Shown here one piece after another: positions 63,120 to 64,000 of a stretch of DNA of 64,000 nucleotides. The notes beneath the pieces were generated by a model. It ran no database searches. It was not told the origin of the DNA and saw only the letters and a program-made list of their open reading frames with translations. The stretch is from Leptolyngbya sp. BL0902 (GTDB lineage: Bacteria > Cyanobacteriota > Cyanobacteriia > Phormidesmidales > Phormidesmidaceae). Where the stretch lies: NCBI RefSeq assembly GCF_016403105.1, contig NZ_CP046155.1:4149501-4213500 (forward strand). The letters run 5' to 3'. The position numbers were made by a program, and so were the translations under genes. Positions within the stretch are counted from its first letter, which is position 1, and each line of letters starts with the position of its first letter.

Positions 63120-64000
63120 ATGGCAAAAATTCTGACCTTCCTCGGCAAAGGCGGCTGCGGCAGCACCACCATGGCCATTGCCACCGCAAAGCAACTGGCA
63201 GGATCGGGCCAACGGGTGTTGCTGATGATCCAGGATGTGACGCCGGGGCCAGCCATTTTGCTGGGGCAGACGCTCAGCGCCGAGCCGACTGTGATCAGCT
63301 CCAACCTCACGGCGGTGCAGATGCACAGCGCCACCCAGCTAGAGGCCAGTTGGCAAACCCTGAAAGACCTGGAACGCCAATATCTGCGGACGCCCTTCTT
63401 GAAGGATGTCTACGGTCAGGAATTGGGGGTGCTGCCGGGGATGGATCAGGCGTTGTCGCTGAACGCCCTGCGCGAGTACGACGCCAGCGGCCAGTACGAC
63501 GTGATTATCTACGATGGCACCGGGGGCATGGGCACCCTGCGGATGTTTGGCCTGCCGGAAATCTTGGATTGGTACGTGCGCCGTTTTCGGAATGTGCTGC
63601 AACAGTCTGACCTGTGGCGGTCGCTGTCGCCCTTCATTCAGCCCGTGTCGGCGGCGGTGCTGTCCACCGACTGGTCGGGGGATATTTTGGATCGACCCAC
63701 CGGAGAAATGCGATCCATGCTAGAGCAGGGCCGCGATGCCGTCAGCAATCCCAACCGTACCCTCGCCTTTTTGGTGACAACCCCCGCCGCCGATGCCGTG
63801 GCTACGGCCCGCTACCTGTGGGGCAGTGCCCAGCAGATTGGCCTCACGGTGGGCGGAGTGCTGGTCAACCACGGCGATCTGGGTTCCGAGCACGAGGGAG
63901 CCTTTGCCCCGCTGCCCCACTTTGCCATCCCCAGCCAGCACAACCACGGCTGGGAGGCGGTGATCCAAGCGCTTCCCGATGTTGACCAAATCGCCGCCCA
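63120..64000 (+). CDS. ArsA/GET3-like ATPase with degenerate P-loop (partial)
   Basis: The first 293 codons of a protein of the ArsA/GET3 family; the end lies beyond the window. It starts MAKILTFLGKGGCGSTTMAI, in which the second Lys of the GKGGxGKTT P-loop is replaced by Ser. The family block D-x-A-P-T-G-H-T-L-R appears as DGTGGMGTLRMFGLPEIL near residue 138, so the switch residues are also changed. Cyanobacterial relatives often differ at this Lys. It may bind nucleotide poorly and act as a partner protein. ATG 63120; a weak leader precedes it. Confidence 0.8.
   Translation, partial: MAKILTFLGKGGCGSTTMAIATAKQLAGSGQRVLLMIQDVTPGPAILLGQTLSAEPTVISSNLTAVQMHSATQLEASWQTLKDLERQYLRTPFLKDVYGQELGVLPGMDQALSLNALREYDASGQYDVIIYDGTGGMGTLRMFGLPEILDWYVRRFRNVLQQSDLWRSLSPFIQPVSAAVLSTDWSGDILDRPTGEMRSMLEQGRDAVSNPNRTLAFLVTTPAADAVATARYLWGSAQQIGLTVGGVLVNHGDLGSEHEGAFAPLPHFAIPSQHNHGWEAVIQALPDVDQIAA

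Overview
The window is a stretch of cyanobacterial chromosome. Marker genes are psbD (photosystem II D2), petP (b6f-associated), ftrV (ferredoxin-thioredoxin reductase variable chain), light-dependent por, the acyl-lipid desaturase desB, a NrtS-like protein and a UPF0367 protein. The GC-rich coding sequence, signalling genes and interspersed palindromic repeats fit a filamentous Leptolyngbya/Nodosilinea-like lineage, but the genus cannot be fixed from sequence alone. I saw no rRNA, CRISPR array, transposase or prophage. Most of the window is housekeeping DNA with small accessory patches.

Layout. 1-9.3 kb: a MarC fragment, a gene-free stretch with two related ~175-nt repeat units, a membrane protein, an alpha/beta hydrolase, gamma-glutamyltransferase, a RibD-like reductase, queA, a secreted protein and a pterin carbinolamine dehydratase with a long structured leader. 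9.7-15.1 kb: nadC, then a GGDEF gene divergent from a PP2C phosphatase / GHKL kinase / STAS antagonist trio. 15.4-31.1 kb: dprA, an Hsp20-like protein, desB, ilvD, a pentapeptide protein, a DUF1400 hydrolase, secG, gpmI and an ABC-F ATPase. 31.4-38 kb: por, pta, dusB, thyX. 38.5-49.8 kb: a GAF-GGDEF protein, ftrV, a three-gene GldA/F/G-like ABC export system, a znuC-like ATPase behind a perfect Zur-type palindrome, a D-lactate dehydrogenase and pyrC. 50-64 kb: a stand-alone psbD with promoter and terminator, an ECF-type ATPase, a NYN protein, tRNA-Asn(GUU), DUF554, a MoeZ-type E1 beside a JAMM protease, NrtS, Uma2, a BtaA-like protein, a PEP-synthase-like protein carrying in-frame repeat insertions, hisF, petP and an ArsA-like ATPase cut by the window end.

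How genes work together. The PP2C/kinase/STAS trio is a partner-switching module of the IcfG/Sia type, and the divergent diguanylate cyclase with a coiled-coil N-terminus and an I-site makes a SiaABCD-like route to c-di-GMP plausible. The MoeZ-type activating enzyme and JAMM protease form a likely sulfur-carrier pair. nadC, ilvD, hisF, pyrC, thyX, gpmI and pta are scattered metabolic genes.

The strongest leads for something undescribed are the paired structured repeats at 347-802, the structured leader with a 23-codon ORF at about 9330-9612, the cyclase/partner-switch locus, and palindromic repeats that have become part of a protein.
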